NCBI GenBank assembly: GCA_031553235.1
Contig: JAVBLS010000015.1
Coordinates: 1 to 64,000 of the forward strand
DNA length: 64,000 nt
DNA from: Frigididesulfovibrio sp031553235
GTDB lineage: Bacteria; Desulfobacterota; Desulfovibrionia; Desulfovibrionales; Desulfovibrionaceae
Direction: 5' to 3'
The notes under the pieces were generated by a model. That model was not told where the DNA came from. It worked only from the letters and a program-made list of their open reading frames with translations, and ran no database searches. Made by a program: the position numbers and the translations under genes. Of this stretch, positions 1-8,860 are shown in pieces (the stretch's first letter is position 1; each line of letters begins with the position of its first letter).

Positions 1-48
1 CATCGCAAAAAATTCGTCCTCCTCGTCTGACGCCACGCCTGCCCCACT
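1..48 (+). repeat. Family C 3'-end hairpin repeat, right half, cut by window edge
   Basis: Bases 1-34 align without gaps to the right half of the family C element behind ntrY (same CATCG start, same GTCTGACGCC end). The sequence after base 34 should be its locus-specific right arm, into which the MITE at 49-184 has inserted. The orientation implies that a plus-strand gene ends just left of the window. Confidence 0.6.
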
Positions 49-184
49 ACAGGGCGAGCGCATCTAATTTCCTTTACTACTGCTGCTTTTCCGCCACGGC
101 AGCCGCTAAAAAAGTTTGCTGAATGCGGTGCTGCGAAAAGCCGCATTATTGCGGCGCAACGGAATTAAGATGCGCTCGCCCTGT
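49..184. mobile_element. 136-bp MITE-like element with perfect 17-bp ends and 8-bp target duplication
   Basis: Terminal inverted repeats begin ACAGGGCGAGCGCATCT on both strands, identical for 17 bp and similar for about 24 bp. The element is flanked by the direct repeat GCCCCACT at 41-48 and 185-192, as expected of a transposase-made target duplication. There is no transposase inside, so it is non-autonomous. The ends remind me of IS4-type elements, but that assignment is from memory and unproven. Confidence 0.75.
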
Positions 185-268
185 GCCCCACTACCAGCTT
201 CTTGACCGCCTACGGAAATATCTATAAAGATAAAAGAATATCGTCCCTCTCGGCGATCTTTTCTTATC

Positions 269-309
269 AGAGCAATTTCACTTTGAAATTGTTTCCGTTG
301 ATCTGCTCT
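269..309 (+). repeat. Short family B repeat (deletion derivative)
   Basis: This 41-bp stretch begins AGAGCA, ends TGCTCT and contains the palindrome CAATTTCA-ctt-TGAAATTG, which is the left end of the family B elements at 22145, 28379 and 58797-59125. It lies just upstream of the kinase start at 326, so it is in that gene's leader. Confidence 0.55.
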
Positions 310-325
310 CACAGGAGAACGGCGG

Positions 326-2479
326 GTGAAAACGGACAGCAAGATTTTCTTCATCGCCGGCGTCGCTTTTTCGCTGATCTCCTTCGCGGGCATCGGTTTT
401 TTTTCTCTGCACCAGCTTTCGGACCAGCGCGGCCGTCTGGCCGACGAAATGAACGCCGCCCTGAGCAGCCAGGTGGCCGAAGCCATGAAGCTCTGGCTGG
501 ACGAACAGCTTGTCCAGGCGGCCACACTGGCCGCGGACCCGGCCGTGGTGGCCTGTGCCGGGTTACCCAACAGCAAGGTGTTGCGCGACGAGGTGGAAAG
601 TCGCTTTCGCCGCACCCACGGTTTGAAACCCTACCTTTCTCTGATCAACCTGATGATCTACCGGGCCGGCACGGAACCGCCGGTTTCCGTGACTCTAAAC
701 GGCCAGGGTAAAACAATCGGCAACGGGCAGTCGTTGGTGGATTCCATCAACGGGCGTAGCGTCGGTGTGGGCGGCCTGGAAAATTTCAGCTATATCAAGG
801 CGGTGGCCGACGGCAACGAGGCTTTCATCAGCGAGGTCAAGCCCAATGCCATACCCGGGCTGCCGCCGGTGTTCATGATCGCCGCGGCCGTGCGCGATGA
901 AAACGGCCGGTTGCTGGGAGCCCTGGGCTACGGAGTGAAGATTGACTACTTCACCAATCTTTTCATAGCCGATTTCAGCATGGGCGAAAGCGGCCACATG
1001 GAGGTCTTGGACGACAGGGGGGTGTTCATTGCCGGCCGTGACCCGCGCCGGCTGTTCAGCCAGACCTCGAGCGAGATCGGGCGGAGCCTTCTACCCCACC
1101 TCAACCGGGCGGAAGCTACAGCCTTCAAAATGAAACTCGCAGGCCACGACGACGACTTCGCCGCCACGCCGGTCATTCCGGCGGCGCCTTCGGCCAACCG
1201 CTGGTGGGTGCTGTTTCACCGCTCGGATTCAGAACCGCGCGGCGAATTGGCGGGTTACCGCAATTGGTTGATCTTTTTTTGTTCCATCGGCGCTTTTGCG
1301 GGTGTGGGCCTGGTCCTGGCCGCCCACCGCTCGGCTTCGGCCCGCCTTTCCGCCGCCATGTCCCGGCGCAAGCAGGTGTATGTGGACAGCGCCCCTTACG
1401 GCACCCTCACGGTATATGCCGACGGGCGCATTCTTGACGCCAACCCGTCCGGCTGCGCCATATTCGGCTGCACCCGGGCCGAGATGCTCGAGCAGAACAT
1501 CGCCTCCCTTATACCCGCGATCGGCGAATTTCTCGCCGAAAGTGAGGAGGCCCACTATGAAGATGTGCGCGGCAGACGCAAGGACGGCGCGGACCTGCTC
1601 CTTGTCTGCGACCTGCGTCGCCTGGAAGAGAGTGAGACCCTGCTTTTTCTGCGCGACGACACGGAACTGGCCGGGCACCGCAAGTCGGCCCGGCAGTTGT
1701 CGGAGAATCTGGCGGTCTCGCTCAGGGAATCCGAAAGCCTGCGCCGCGAGGCCGAACAGGGCAACATCGCCAAAAGTGAATTTCTGGCCAACATGAGCCA
1801 CGAAATCCTCACGCCCATGAACGCGGTCGTCGGCCTCAGCCATCTGCTGGGCAAAACCAACCCGGACGAGCGCCAGGCCGACTATATCAACAAAATTCGG
1901 GCCGCGGCCGACTCTCTGCTGGAGATCTTCACCGACATTCTCGACTATGCCAAGATTGAAGCCGGCAAGATGAACATCGCGACCGTTGCCTTTGCCCCGG
2001 CCGCGATCGTGGCCGAACTGCGCGACACCTACGGTCGAGTTGCCGGAGAGAAGGGCCTGGCATTTAGCCTGCGCATCTCTCCCGACGTGCCGGAGCATGT
2101 GCTGGGCGACCCCCAGAATCTGCGCCGGGTGCTGGGCAACGTGCTGGGCAATGCCGTAAAATTTACGGAAACAGGTTCAATCGAACTCAGTTGCGATAGG
2201 ATGGGACCGGCCCCCGGCGGCGGCGCCCTGCTGCGCTTCGTAATCCGTGATACCGGCATCGGCCTGAGCGTGAAGCTGCAAAACCGGCTGTTCAAGGCCT
2301 TTTCCCAGGCCGACGGATCCAGCACCCGACGCCACGGCGGCACCGGCCTTGGTCTGGCCATCACCCGCAGGCTGCTGCATCTCATGGGCGGGGAAATCTC
2401 CCTGGAAAGCACCCCCGGCCAAGGCACCGCGGCGACCATCCTCTGCCCCTTCGGGGCCGCGCGCTCCCCCGGTACTTGA
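326..2479 (+). CDS. Cache/PAS sensor histidine kinase
   Basis: This is a 717-residue membrane histidine kinase with a GTG start preceded by CAGGAGAAC. Residues 7-28 form the first membrane segment. Residues 30-310 form a Cache-type extracytoplasmic sensor, followed by a second segment at about 313-333 and a PAS domain at about 350-445. The HisKA dimerisation box has its phospho-acceptor at H492 (motif SHEILTP). A HATPase_c domain with clear N, G1 (DTGIGL) and G2 (GGTGLGLAI) boxes ends the protein. It has no receiver domain and no partner regulator beside it, so it probably phosphorylates a regulator encoded elsewhere. The H-box has L where most kinases have R (HEIRTP). The ligand cannot be predicted. 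Confidence 0.88.
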   Translation: MKTDSKIFFIAGVAFSLISFAGIGFFSLHQLSDQRGRLADEMNAALSSQVAEAMKLWLDEQLVQAATLAADPAVVACAGLPNSKVLRDEVESRFRRTHGLKPYLSLINLMIYRAGTEPPVSVTLNGQGKTIGNGQSLVDSINGRSVGVGGLENFSYIKAVADGNEAFISEVKPNAIPGLPPVFMIAAAVRDENGRLLGALGYGVKIDYFTNLFIADFSMGESGHMEVLDDRGVFIAGRDPRRLFSQTSSEIGRSLLPHLNRAEATAFKMKLAGHDDDFAATPVIPAAPSANRWWVLFHRSDSEPRGELAGYRNWLIFFCSIGAFAGVGLVLAAHRSASARLSAAMSRRKQVYVDSAPYGTLTVYADGRILDANPSGCAIFGCTRAEMLEQNIASLIPAIGEFLAESEEAHYEDVRGRRKDGADLLLVCDLRRLEESETLLFLRDDTELAGHRKSARQLSENLAVSLRESESLRREAEQGNIAKSEFLANMSHEILTPMNAVVGLSHLLGKTNPDERQADYINKIRAAADSLLEIFTDILDYAKIEAGKMNIATVAFAPAAIVAELRDTYGRVAGEKGLAFSLRISPDVPEHVLGDPQNLRRVLGNVLGNAVKFTETGSIELSCDRMGPAPGGGALLRFVIRDTGIGLSVKLQNRLFKAFSQADGSSTRRHGGTGLGLAITRRLLHLMGGEISLESTPGQGTAATILCPFGAARSPGT

Positions 2480-2562
2480 CAGAACCGGCTTACGCCCCTA
2501 CCTACCCCGCATGGGCAAAAACGCCCCCTTTTTTATCCAACATCAGCCGGCAGGAGACATTC

Positions 2563-2910
2563 ATGGCTTACGACATACGTATGGTTAAAATCGTCACCGG
2601 GGAAATGGTCCTCGGTAAATACAACGCCGAGACCGACGCCCTTGATGATCCGGCCGTCCTCCAAACCATTCCCACCCAGCAGGGCGTACAGATGATGCTC
2701 GTGCCCTACGGGTATCCTTTTGACAACGAATTTTCCGGGAACATCTCCTGCAAGCATGTACTCTTCGCCTACAAGAGCTGCCCCGAGGAGCTGAAGACCC
2801 GCTACATGGAAGCCTGCTCCAACCTGACCCTTTCCTCGGGCGGCCTGGGCGGCCTCAACCTCAAAGGCGCCAAGCCCGAAGCGGCCAAAACCCTGCTCAT
2901 GGGCAAATAG
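2563..2910 (+). CDS. Conserved small protein of unknown function
   Basis: This is a 115-residue soluble protein. The chosen ATG follows CAGGAGAC at good spacing; the open frame extends upstream to 2476 but that part overlaps the kinase end and looks non-coding. The N-terminal strand pattern (VKIVTGEMVLGKY) is reminiscent of small Sm-like beta barrels, but I cannot confirm that. The C-terminus is rich in Gly and Leu. There is no signal peptide or metal-binding motif. It sits alone between the kinase and the radical SAM gene, about 80 bp from each, and nothing nearby points to a role. Confidence 0.7.
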   Translation: MAYDIRMVKIVTGEMVLGKYNAETDALDDPAVLQTIPTQQGVQMMLVPYGYPFDNEFSGNISCKHVLFAYKSCPEELKTRYMEACSNLTLSSGGLGGLNLKGAKPEAAKTLLMGK

Positions 2911-2988
2911 CCCGGCGTCTCCCCGGATGCCCTCGGGCCGCCGGCGCGGTGCGCCGCGCGGCCCCGCACTTTTCTTCACGGAGCCGGA

Positions 2989-5613
2989 ATGCGCGATCTC
3001 CTGACCATTCTCCCCAAGCCCAACCGCTATACCGGCAACGAGGAAGGGGCCGTGCACAAAGATCCGCAGGCCGTGGATCTGCGCGTAGCCCTGGCCTTTC
3101 CGGATATGTATGAGGTGGGCATGTCCTACCTTGGCCAGACAATCCTCCAACATATCGTCAATACGCGGCCGCGTTGGTGGGCCGAGCGGGTCTTCACTCC
3201 CTGCCGCGAGGCCGGAGCCATCCTGCGCGAGTACAAGGCCCCCCTCTGTTCTCTTGAATCCGATACCCCCCTGAACCGCTTTGACCTCGTCGGCTTCAGC
3301 ATCACCCATGAACTCTGCTACACCAACGTCCTGTACATGCTCGATCTGGCCGGCATTCCTTTGCGGGCCGTCATACGCCGCTCCCCGCAGCCCGACGGCC
3401 GGCCCTGGCCGCTGGTCACGGCGGGCGGCGGTTGCGCTCTGGCGGCCGAGCCTCTGGCGCCGTTCATCGACATCATGTTCCAGGGCGAGGCCGAGGAATC
3501 CTTCCCGGAATTTCTGGAACTGTTGGAAACGTCCCGCCGCGAGGGCCGCTCGCGCGAGGAAATCCTCCAGGCCGCGAGCCGCATTCCCGGCGTCTACGTG
3601 CCGGAATTTTTCGAAGAAACGCCGGAGGGCCTGCGCCCGCTGCATGAGCACCACACCCGGCCGGTACGGCGCGTGGTCCCGGATATGAACGCCGCTCCCT
3701 ACCCTGAAAGCCGCCCCGTAGCCTTTGGCGCGGTGCACAACCGCCTGGCTCTAGAAATCGGCCGGGGCTGCACTCGAGGCTGTCGTTTCTGCCAGGCCGG
3801 GGTGATTTACCGCCCGGCCCGCGAGCGCTCCACGGCCGAGCTTGAGCGCCTGCTGGAAACCTGCCTGGCCGGCACCGGCTTTGACGACGTCTCCTTTCTA
3901 TCCTTGAGCAGCGGCGACTTTTCCGCCCTCAAGGAATTGTTCATGAACACCGTGGACCGCTGCGCGGCCGAGCAGATTTCCGTTTCCCTGCCCTCGTTGC
4001 GGGTGGGTTCCATCGACGACGCGATCATGGAGCGCATGGCGGGCATCCGCCGCACCGGTGCCACCCTGGCGCCGGAAGCGGGCACCGAACGCCTGCGCCG
4101 GGTGATCAACAAGGGCGTGACCGAAGAAGATCTGGTCCTGCACATCCAGAAGCTTTTCGAGCACGGTTGGCGGCAGGTCAAACTCTATTTCATGATCGGC
4201 CTGCCCGGCGAGACCGACGAAGACCTCATGGGCATCGTCGACCTCTGCCGCAAAGCCCGTGACGCGGCCGGGCCGGGCATCAAAAGCATGCAGATCACCG
4301 CTTCGGTTTCACCGTTCGTGCCCAAGCCGCACACCCCGTTCCAGTGGGAAGCGCAGATTCCCCTGCCGGAGATCCGCCGGCGCATCAGCCTGCTGCTGGA
4401 TGCCTTCAAAAAAGAGAAGCGCCTGAAGCTCAAGTGGCACGAGCCGGACATGAGTCTGCTCGAAGGCGTGTTCTCGCGCGGCGACCGCAGGCTGGCCCCG
4501 GTGATCGAGCGGGCCTACGCCAAGGGCGCCGTCTTCGCGAGCTGGATGGACGGCTTCAACCTTGCCCCCTGGCTGGAGGCCCTGGATGAAGAAGGCTTGC
4601 GGCCCGAAGACTATACCGGCGAACGCGCCCTTGACGCGCCTCTGCCCTGGGATCACTTAAGCGCCGGGGTTTCGCGCGACTATTTGCTGCGCGAGCGCGA
4701 AAACGCCTTGAAGGAGAAAACCGTGCCGGACTGCCGCTACGGAGCCTGTTCGGCCTGCGGCATCTGCGACGGCAAACCCGGCCCCTCACTCCTGGAACGT
4801 CTGCCCGGCATGCCGGCCGAGCACAAGTACCGCAACATCCTGAACAAGCCGCAACGCGATCAGGAGTCGCACCGGGTGGACCTGGATCAATACGGCCGGG
4901 TGGTCATCCGCACCGAAGACAAAGACTCCTCCGGCTTTCCGCCCGCGCCGCCCGAGCACCTGACCCGCAAGGTCCAGCGCCTCCTGGTGACCTACGAGCG
5001 CAAAGGGCCGGCCGTGTTCCTCAGCCAGTTGGAAATCCAGCACATCTTCGACCGGGCCCTGCGCCGGGGCGGCTTGGCCCCGACCTTCAGCCAAGGCTTT
5101 CATCCCCTACCGTTGCTCTCTTTCGGCCGGGCTCTGTCCGTGGGTGTGGAGAGCGAGGCCGAGTGGTTCAGCATCGTCCTGCGCGAACGGGCCGACCTGG
5201 ATACCGCCCTGGCCGGCCTGAACAAGGGCCTGCCCGGCGGCCTGCGGGTGGTGCGGCTGGAAGAAATCGCCGTGAACGCAAAAATCGCCGACCCGGAGCA
5301 AGAGGTTTACGAAGTCCGCTTCGTCGGGCCCGAAGAGCAGCGCCCGGGCTTTCTGCCGGCCTGGGAAAAGGCCCGGTCCGCCGAACATCTGCCCTTTGTG
5401 CGGGAGACCAAAAAAGGCCTGCGTTCTGTGGATCTGCGCCCCCTGCTGGCGGGCATCGAACCCCTCGGCGAGGCGACCGTGCGCCTGACCCTAGACTGGC
5501 GAACCGGCTATCTTTCCCCGCCGGTTCTCTGCCGGGCCGTTTTGGCCGAATCCGGAGCCGACCACGCGCCGCAACATCTTCTCATTGCCAAGAAAGACCC
5601 CCAGGGAGCATAA
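2989..5613 (+). CDS. TIGR03960-type radical SAM protein fused to a DUF2344 (TIGR03936) domain
   Basis: This is an 874-residue fusion. Residues 30-240 form a B12-binding-like N-terminal domain. The radical SAM core follows with its Fe-S motif GRGCTRGCRFCQ (C261, C265, C268), continuing to about residue 520. A Cys-rich insert (CRYGACSACGIC) lies near residue 592, and a DUF2344/TIGR03936 domain fills about 660-870. In many bacteria the two halves are separate adjacent genes next to RNase E/G or rpmA/obg; here they are one polypeptide. The family is implicated in RNA or protein modification, but its substrate is not established. Start ATG follows CGGAGCCGGA. The M16 peptidase gene follows 31 bp after the stop, so the two may be co-transcribed. 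Confidence 0.88.
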   Translation: MRDLLTILPKPNRYTGNEEGAVHKDPQAVDLRVALAFPDMYEVGMSYLGQTILQHIVNTRPRWWAERVFTPCREAGAILREYKAPLCSLESDTPLNRFDLVGFSITHELCYTNVLYMLDLAGIPLRAVIRRSPQPDGRPWPLVTAGGGCALAAEPLAPFIDIMFQGEAEESFPEFLELLETSRREGRSREEILQAASRIPGVYVPEFFEETPEGLRPLHEHHTRPVRRVVPDMNAAPYPESRPVAFGAVHNRLALEIGRGCTRGCRFCQAGVIYRPARERSTAELERLLETCLAGTGFDDVSFLSLSSGDFSALKELFMNTVDRCAAEQISVSLPSLRVGSIDDAIMERMAGIRRTGATLAPEAGTERLRRVINKGVTEEDLVLHIQKLFEHGWRQVKLYFMIGLPGETDEDLMGIVDLCRKARDAAGPGIKSMQITASVSPFVPKPHTPFQWEAQIPLPEIRRRISLLLDAFKKEKRLKLKWHEPDMSLLEGVFSRGDRRLAPVIERAYAKGAVFASWMDGFNLAPWLEALDEEGLRPEDYTGERALDAPLPWDHLSAGVSRDYLLRERENALKEKTVPDCRYGACSACGICDGKPGPSLLERLPGMPAEHKYRNILNKPQRDQESHRVDLDQYGRVVIRTEDKDSSGFPPAPPEHLTRKVQRLLVTYERKGPAVFLSQLEIQHIFDRALRRGGLAPTFSQGFHPLPLLSFGRALSVGVESEAEWFSIVLRERADLDTALAGLNKGLPGGLRVVRLEEIAVNAKIADPEQEVYEVRFVGPEEQRPGFLPAWEKARSAEHLPFVRETKKGLRSVDLRPLLAGIEPLGEATVRLTLDWRTGYLSPPVLCRAVLAESGADHAPQHLLIAKKDPQGA

Positions 5614-5644
5614 CCATGGCTCACGTTCGCACAGGAGTATTGAT

Positions 5645-8281
5645 ATGCGACACAGCTTTTCCATATTCGCAGGAGCGGCGCTGATGCTTGCCGCGCTTTC
5701 GGTTCCGGCCCACGCCGCGGTCCAGGCCCCGGTGGTCACCAGGCTGCCCAACGGCCTGACCCTGCTGGTCAAACAAGACGATCGGTTTCCGCTGGTCTCC
5801 CTGCGCCTGTATGTGCACGCCGGCTCGGCCTATGAAACCCCGGATATTTCCGGCCTGAGTCATCTGCTTGAGCACATGGTCTTCAAAGGCACGGACAAAT
5901 TCCCCAAAGGCGCCGTGGCCGAGACCGTGGAGCGCAGCGGCGGCTATCTGAACGCGGCCACCAGCTTCGATTACACCGTGTACCAGACGGACATGACCCA
6001 GGAACACTGGACCGAGGGCCTGACCGTGCTCAAGGAGCAGGCCTTTCATGCGACCATCGACCCCAAGGAGCTTGAGCCGGAAAAAGAAGTGGTCATCTCG
6101 GAACTCAAGCGCGGCGAAGACAACCCGCAGCAGCGCCTGTTCCGCCTGACCCAGGAAAAGGCCCTGGCCGGCACGCCCTATGAGCGGCCGATCATCGGCA
6201 CCGAGCAGATTATCCACAGCATCACGGCCGACCGCATGCACGCCTATGTTGCGGAACATTACCAGCCGCAGTCCATGCTCCTGGTGGTGGTCGGCAAGGT
6301 CAAGCCCGACGAGGCCCTGGCACAGGCCGAAAAGGCCTTCGGCGACCTGAAGAACACCCGCAACATCGTGCCCGCCAAGCCGCTGCCCCTGCCCAAGCAG
6401 ACCTATTTCAGCGTGGATGTTCACCCAGGTCCCTGGAACAAGGTCTACCTTTCCGTGGCCTTGCCCGTGCCCGGCTCGAGCGATGCCGACGCTCCCGGCC
6501 TGGACGTGCTGGCCCAGATTCTCGGCGGCGACGCTTCTTCGCGCTTCTATCGCGAGTTCAAATACGACAAGCGATTGGTCGATTCCATTTCGGTCGCCAA
6601 CTACAGCTTTGAGCGCATCGGCCTTCTGTATATCCAGGCCGTGCTCGATGCGGACAAGCTTGAACCCTTCTGGAACGAATTCACCAAAACCCTGGCCGAC
6701 CTGCCCAAGATGACCTTCACCAAGGCGGAATTCGACCGGGCCTCCCTGAATCTGGAAGACGACCTGCTGCGCTCCAAAGAAACCCTGTCCGGCGATGCCT
6801 CCAAGCTCGGCTGGTTCCAGTTCTTCGACAAGGGTGTCCAGGGCGAGACCGACTATCTGAAGCAAATCCGCGCGGCCGATCAGACTCAGATGAACAGGTT
6901 GATCCGCGAATACATCACCCCCGACAATCTGACCATCACCCTGCTCACGCCCAAGGACGCGACCGCGCCCAAGGGCTACGCCACCACGGCGGAATTCCTC
7001 TCCATGGACATGGTCAAGAACATGCAGGCCACCCCGGTGTTGCACACTCCGCCCGCCGAGGCCCCGGTCAAAGAGAACATGCAGGTGCTTGACGTCGACG
7101 GTTCCAAGGTCATCCTCATCCCGGACAAGACCTTGCCCTACGCCTCGGCCTCGCTGATCTTTTCCGGCGGCGACTCTCTGCTCTCGCCCAAGGAACAGGG
7201 CCTGGCCGCCTTCACGGCCTCGCTGCTGACCCACGGCGCGGGCGGCATGTCGGCCACGCAAATGGAAGACTTCCAGACCGACCGGGCCGCTTCGCTCACG
7301 GCCGCGGCCGGCCGGCAGAGCTTCAGCATCAGTGTGGACTCGCCCTCGCGCAACTTGGACGACATGCTCGGCCTGGTGCGAACCACGTTGGAAAAACCCG
7401 CCTTTGCCGAAACCGAGGCCACCCGGGTGCGTGAAAACCAGATAGCCGCCATTGAGCGCCGCGAAGAGTCGCCCACGGGCCTGGCCTTCCGGCGCATGTT
7501 CCCCTTCCTCTTCGGCGATCACCCCTACGGCTTCCTGGCCCAAGGCGACAAAGCCACGGTGGAGGGCTTCACCGGAGCCCAGGCCAAGGCCTTCTGGCAA
7601 AAGCAACTGGCCCAGCCCCATGCGCTGGTGCTGGCCGGCGACTTTAACCAAGCCGCGGCAATCGCCTTTGCCAAGTCGCTGCCCAAGGCCACGGCAACGG
7701 AAGCCCGCCCCGGCGCGCCCGGTTGGACCTCGAAAAAAGAACTCGACCTGCATCTGCCCGGCCGCAACCAGGCCCACCTGCTCATGGTCTTCCCCACCGT
7801 GGGTTACGGCGCGCCCGATGAACCCGGCCTGGATCTGCTCCAGAACATCCTGGCCGGCCAGAGCGGCCTGCTCTTTTCCCAGCTGCGCGACAAGGAAGGC
7901 CTGGGCTACACGGTCACGGCCTTCCCCTGGAAGGCCGACAAGACGGGGGCGCTGATCTTCTACATCGGCACCTCCCCCGACAAGCTCGACGCCGCCCGGG
8001 CCGGTTTTAAAAAAGTCATCGACGAACTGCACACCGATCTGGTGCCCACCACTCTGGTGGACGGGGCCAAGAGCAAGATGCTCGGCGACTACTATCGCGA
8101 TCACCAGACCCTGGGCGCGCGCGGCAGCGAGGCCGCGGCCCTGGCCATACTCGGCAGGCCCCTGGATGCCGAGCGCACGCTGGTGGATGCAGCCCAGAAG
8201 GTCACCCCGGAACAGTTGCGGGATCTGGCCGTGAAGTATCTCCAACCCGCCAAGGCCCACGAGGTCGTCGTGCAGCCTTAG
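5645..8281 (+). CDS. Periplasmic M16 family zinc metallopeptidase (two-domain, PqqL-like)
   Basis: This is an 878-residue exported peptidase. The chosen ATG is preceded by CAGGAG and opens a signal peptide (residues 1-24, cleavage after AHA). The N-terminal M16 domain has the inverted zinc motif HLLEH (H73, E76, H77) and a downstream acidic segment (KEVVISELKRGE). The second M16 repeat begins near residue 470 and lacks the HxxEH motif, as is usual for the non-catalytic half. The family degrades peptides or processes small peptides in the periplasm. The TAG stop is formed by the first bases of the family A repeat at 8279. Confidence 0.9.
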   Translation: MRHSFSIFAGAALMLAALSVPAHAAVQAPVVTRLPNGLTLLVKQDDRFPLVSLRLYVHAGSAYETPDISGLSHLLEHMVFKGTDKFPKGAVAETVERSGGYLNAATSFDYTVYQTDMTQEHWTEGLTVLKEQAFHATIDPKELEPEKEVVISELKRGEDNPQQRLFRLTQEKALAGTPYERPIIGTEQIIHSITADRMHAYVAEHYQPQSMLLVVVGKVKPDEALAQAEKAFGDLKNTRNIVPAKPLPLPKQTYFSVDVHPGPWNKVYLSVALPVPGSSDADAPGLDVLAQILGGDASSRFYREFKYDKRLVDSISVANYSFERIGLLYIQAVLDADKLEPFWNEFTKTLADLPKMTFTKAEFDRASLNLEDDLLRSKETLSGDASKLGWFQFFDKGVQGETDYLKQIRAADQTQMNRLIREYITPDNLTITLLTPKDATAPKGYATTAEFLSMDMVKNMQATPVLHTPPAEAPVKENMQVLDVDGSKVILIPDKTLPYASASLIFSGGDSLLSPKEQGLAAFTASLLTHGAGGMSATQMEDFQTDRAASLTAAAGRQSFSISVDSPSRNLDDMLGLVRTTLEKPAFAETEATRVRENQIAAIERREESPTGLAFRRMFPFLFGDHPYGFLAQGDKATVEGFTGAQAKAFWQKQLAQPHALVLAGDFNQAAAIAFAKSLPKATATEARPGAPGWTSKKELDLHLPGRNQAHLLMVFPTVGYGAPDEPGLDLLQNILAGQSGLLFSQLRDKEGLGYTVTAFPWKADKTGALIFYIGTSPDKLDAARAGFKKVIDELHTDLVPTTLVDGAKSKMLGDYYRDHQTLGARGSEAAALAILGRPLDAERTLVDAAQKVTPEQLRDLAVKYLQPAKAHEVVVQP

Positions 8282-8395
8282 AGCATTTCAAGTGTGAAAT
8301 GCTCGCAAGGATTTGTCGGCAAATCCTTGCCGCCAAATAGGCGTAGGCGGGCTTTGCCCGCCGTTAAGCGACTATTTGAAGCGTAAACTGCTCTA
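8279..8395 (+). repeat. Family A palindromic repeat, copy A1
   Basis: This 117-bp element begins TAGAGCA and ends TGCTCTA. It contains three nested hairpins: GAGCATTTCA/TGAAATGCTC, AAGGATTTG/CAAATCCTT and GGCGGGC-ttt-GCCCGCC. It is nearly identical to the copy at 55983-56099 and is inverted relative to the copy at 60849-60969. Its first three bases are the stop codon of the M16 peptidase. Confidence 0.9.
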
Positions 8396-8432
8396 GGCAG
8401 CCGGTGCCCACAGGCACCGTGAACCACTACCG

Positions 8433-8470
8433 GAACGCCGGGCCGCCAAGGCCCGGCGTTCTTTCTTTTC
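8433..8470 (+). terminator. Rho-independent terminator after the M16 peptidase
   Basis: A perfect 12-bp stem (GAACGCCGGGCC paired with GGCCCGGCGTTC) with a 5-nt loop is followed by TTTCTTTT. It probably ends the radical SAM-M16 transcription unit. Confidence 0.8.
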
Positions 8471-8811
8471 GCTGCCGGACACTCCGCCGGAGAGCGGCTC
8501 CACAACGACCGATTGCCGACAAGCGTCCGCCACACGGCCGGCAAAGCGAATGACCTGAAAAATACCCACCTGTTCTATATTCAATAATGCAATCAGCATC
8601 GGCAAGTTAAACTTGTGTAATTTTTCATTTTTAATTACCTTTTATACAATGATGCGTTAAAAATTAAATGTTGCACCATTTCAGTATTGTTTCGAGGTAA
8701 ATAGTATAAACTATAATATTGTGTAATCAAGTGATTTTTAGTTTGTGATTTTTTTATCTTACATTCCAATTACAATGTGTTAATTCTTTTTCATGCGAGT
8801 ACAACATTCAC
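8471..8811 (+). promoter_or_regulatory. AT-rich upstream region of exporter module A
   Basis: From about 8580 this stretch is strikingly AT-rich in an otherwise high-GC segment and has no credible gene. It precedes the first TSUP gene and presumably holds its promoter. A similar AT-rich block precedes the second TSUP gene at 10960-11050. No single -35/-10 pair stands out. Confidence 0.4.
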
Positions 8812-8860
8812 ACCGGCACGGAAATTCCCGTGCCGTCACCATTCAAGCGGGAGCTCAACA
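8812..8860 (+). promoter_or_regulatory. Conserved leader hairpin of TSUP copy A
   Basis: An 8-bp stem (CGGCACGG with CCGTGCCG) at 8814-8835 is followed by GTCACCAT and the ribosome site GCGGGAGCTCAAC. Almost the same leader, with a weaker 6-bp stem, precedes TSUP copy B at 11077-11124, so the leader was duplicated with the gene. It has no T-run and is not a terminator. Confidence 0.5.

Noticed and set aside
5621..8260. Very long minus-strand open frame opposite the M16 peptidase
   Set aside because: Its translation is Gly/His/Gln-rich without domains; it is the usual antisense shadow of a high-GC gene. The same holds for 23023-25161 opposite fusA and 31570-33810 opposite the NfnAB-like gene.
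8279..8395. Family A, B or C repeats as CRISPR arrays
   Set aside because: Copies are dispersed, palindromic throughout and have no regular spacers or cas genes.
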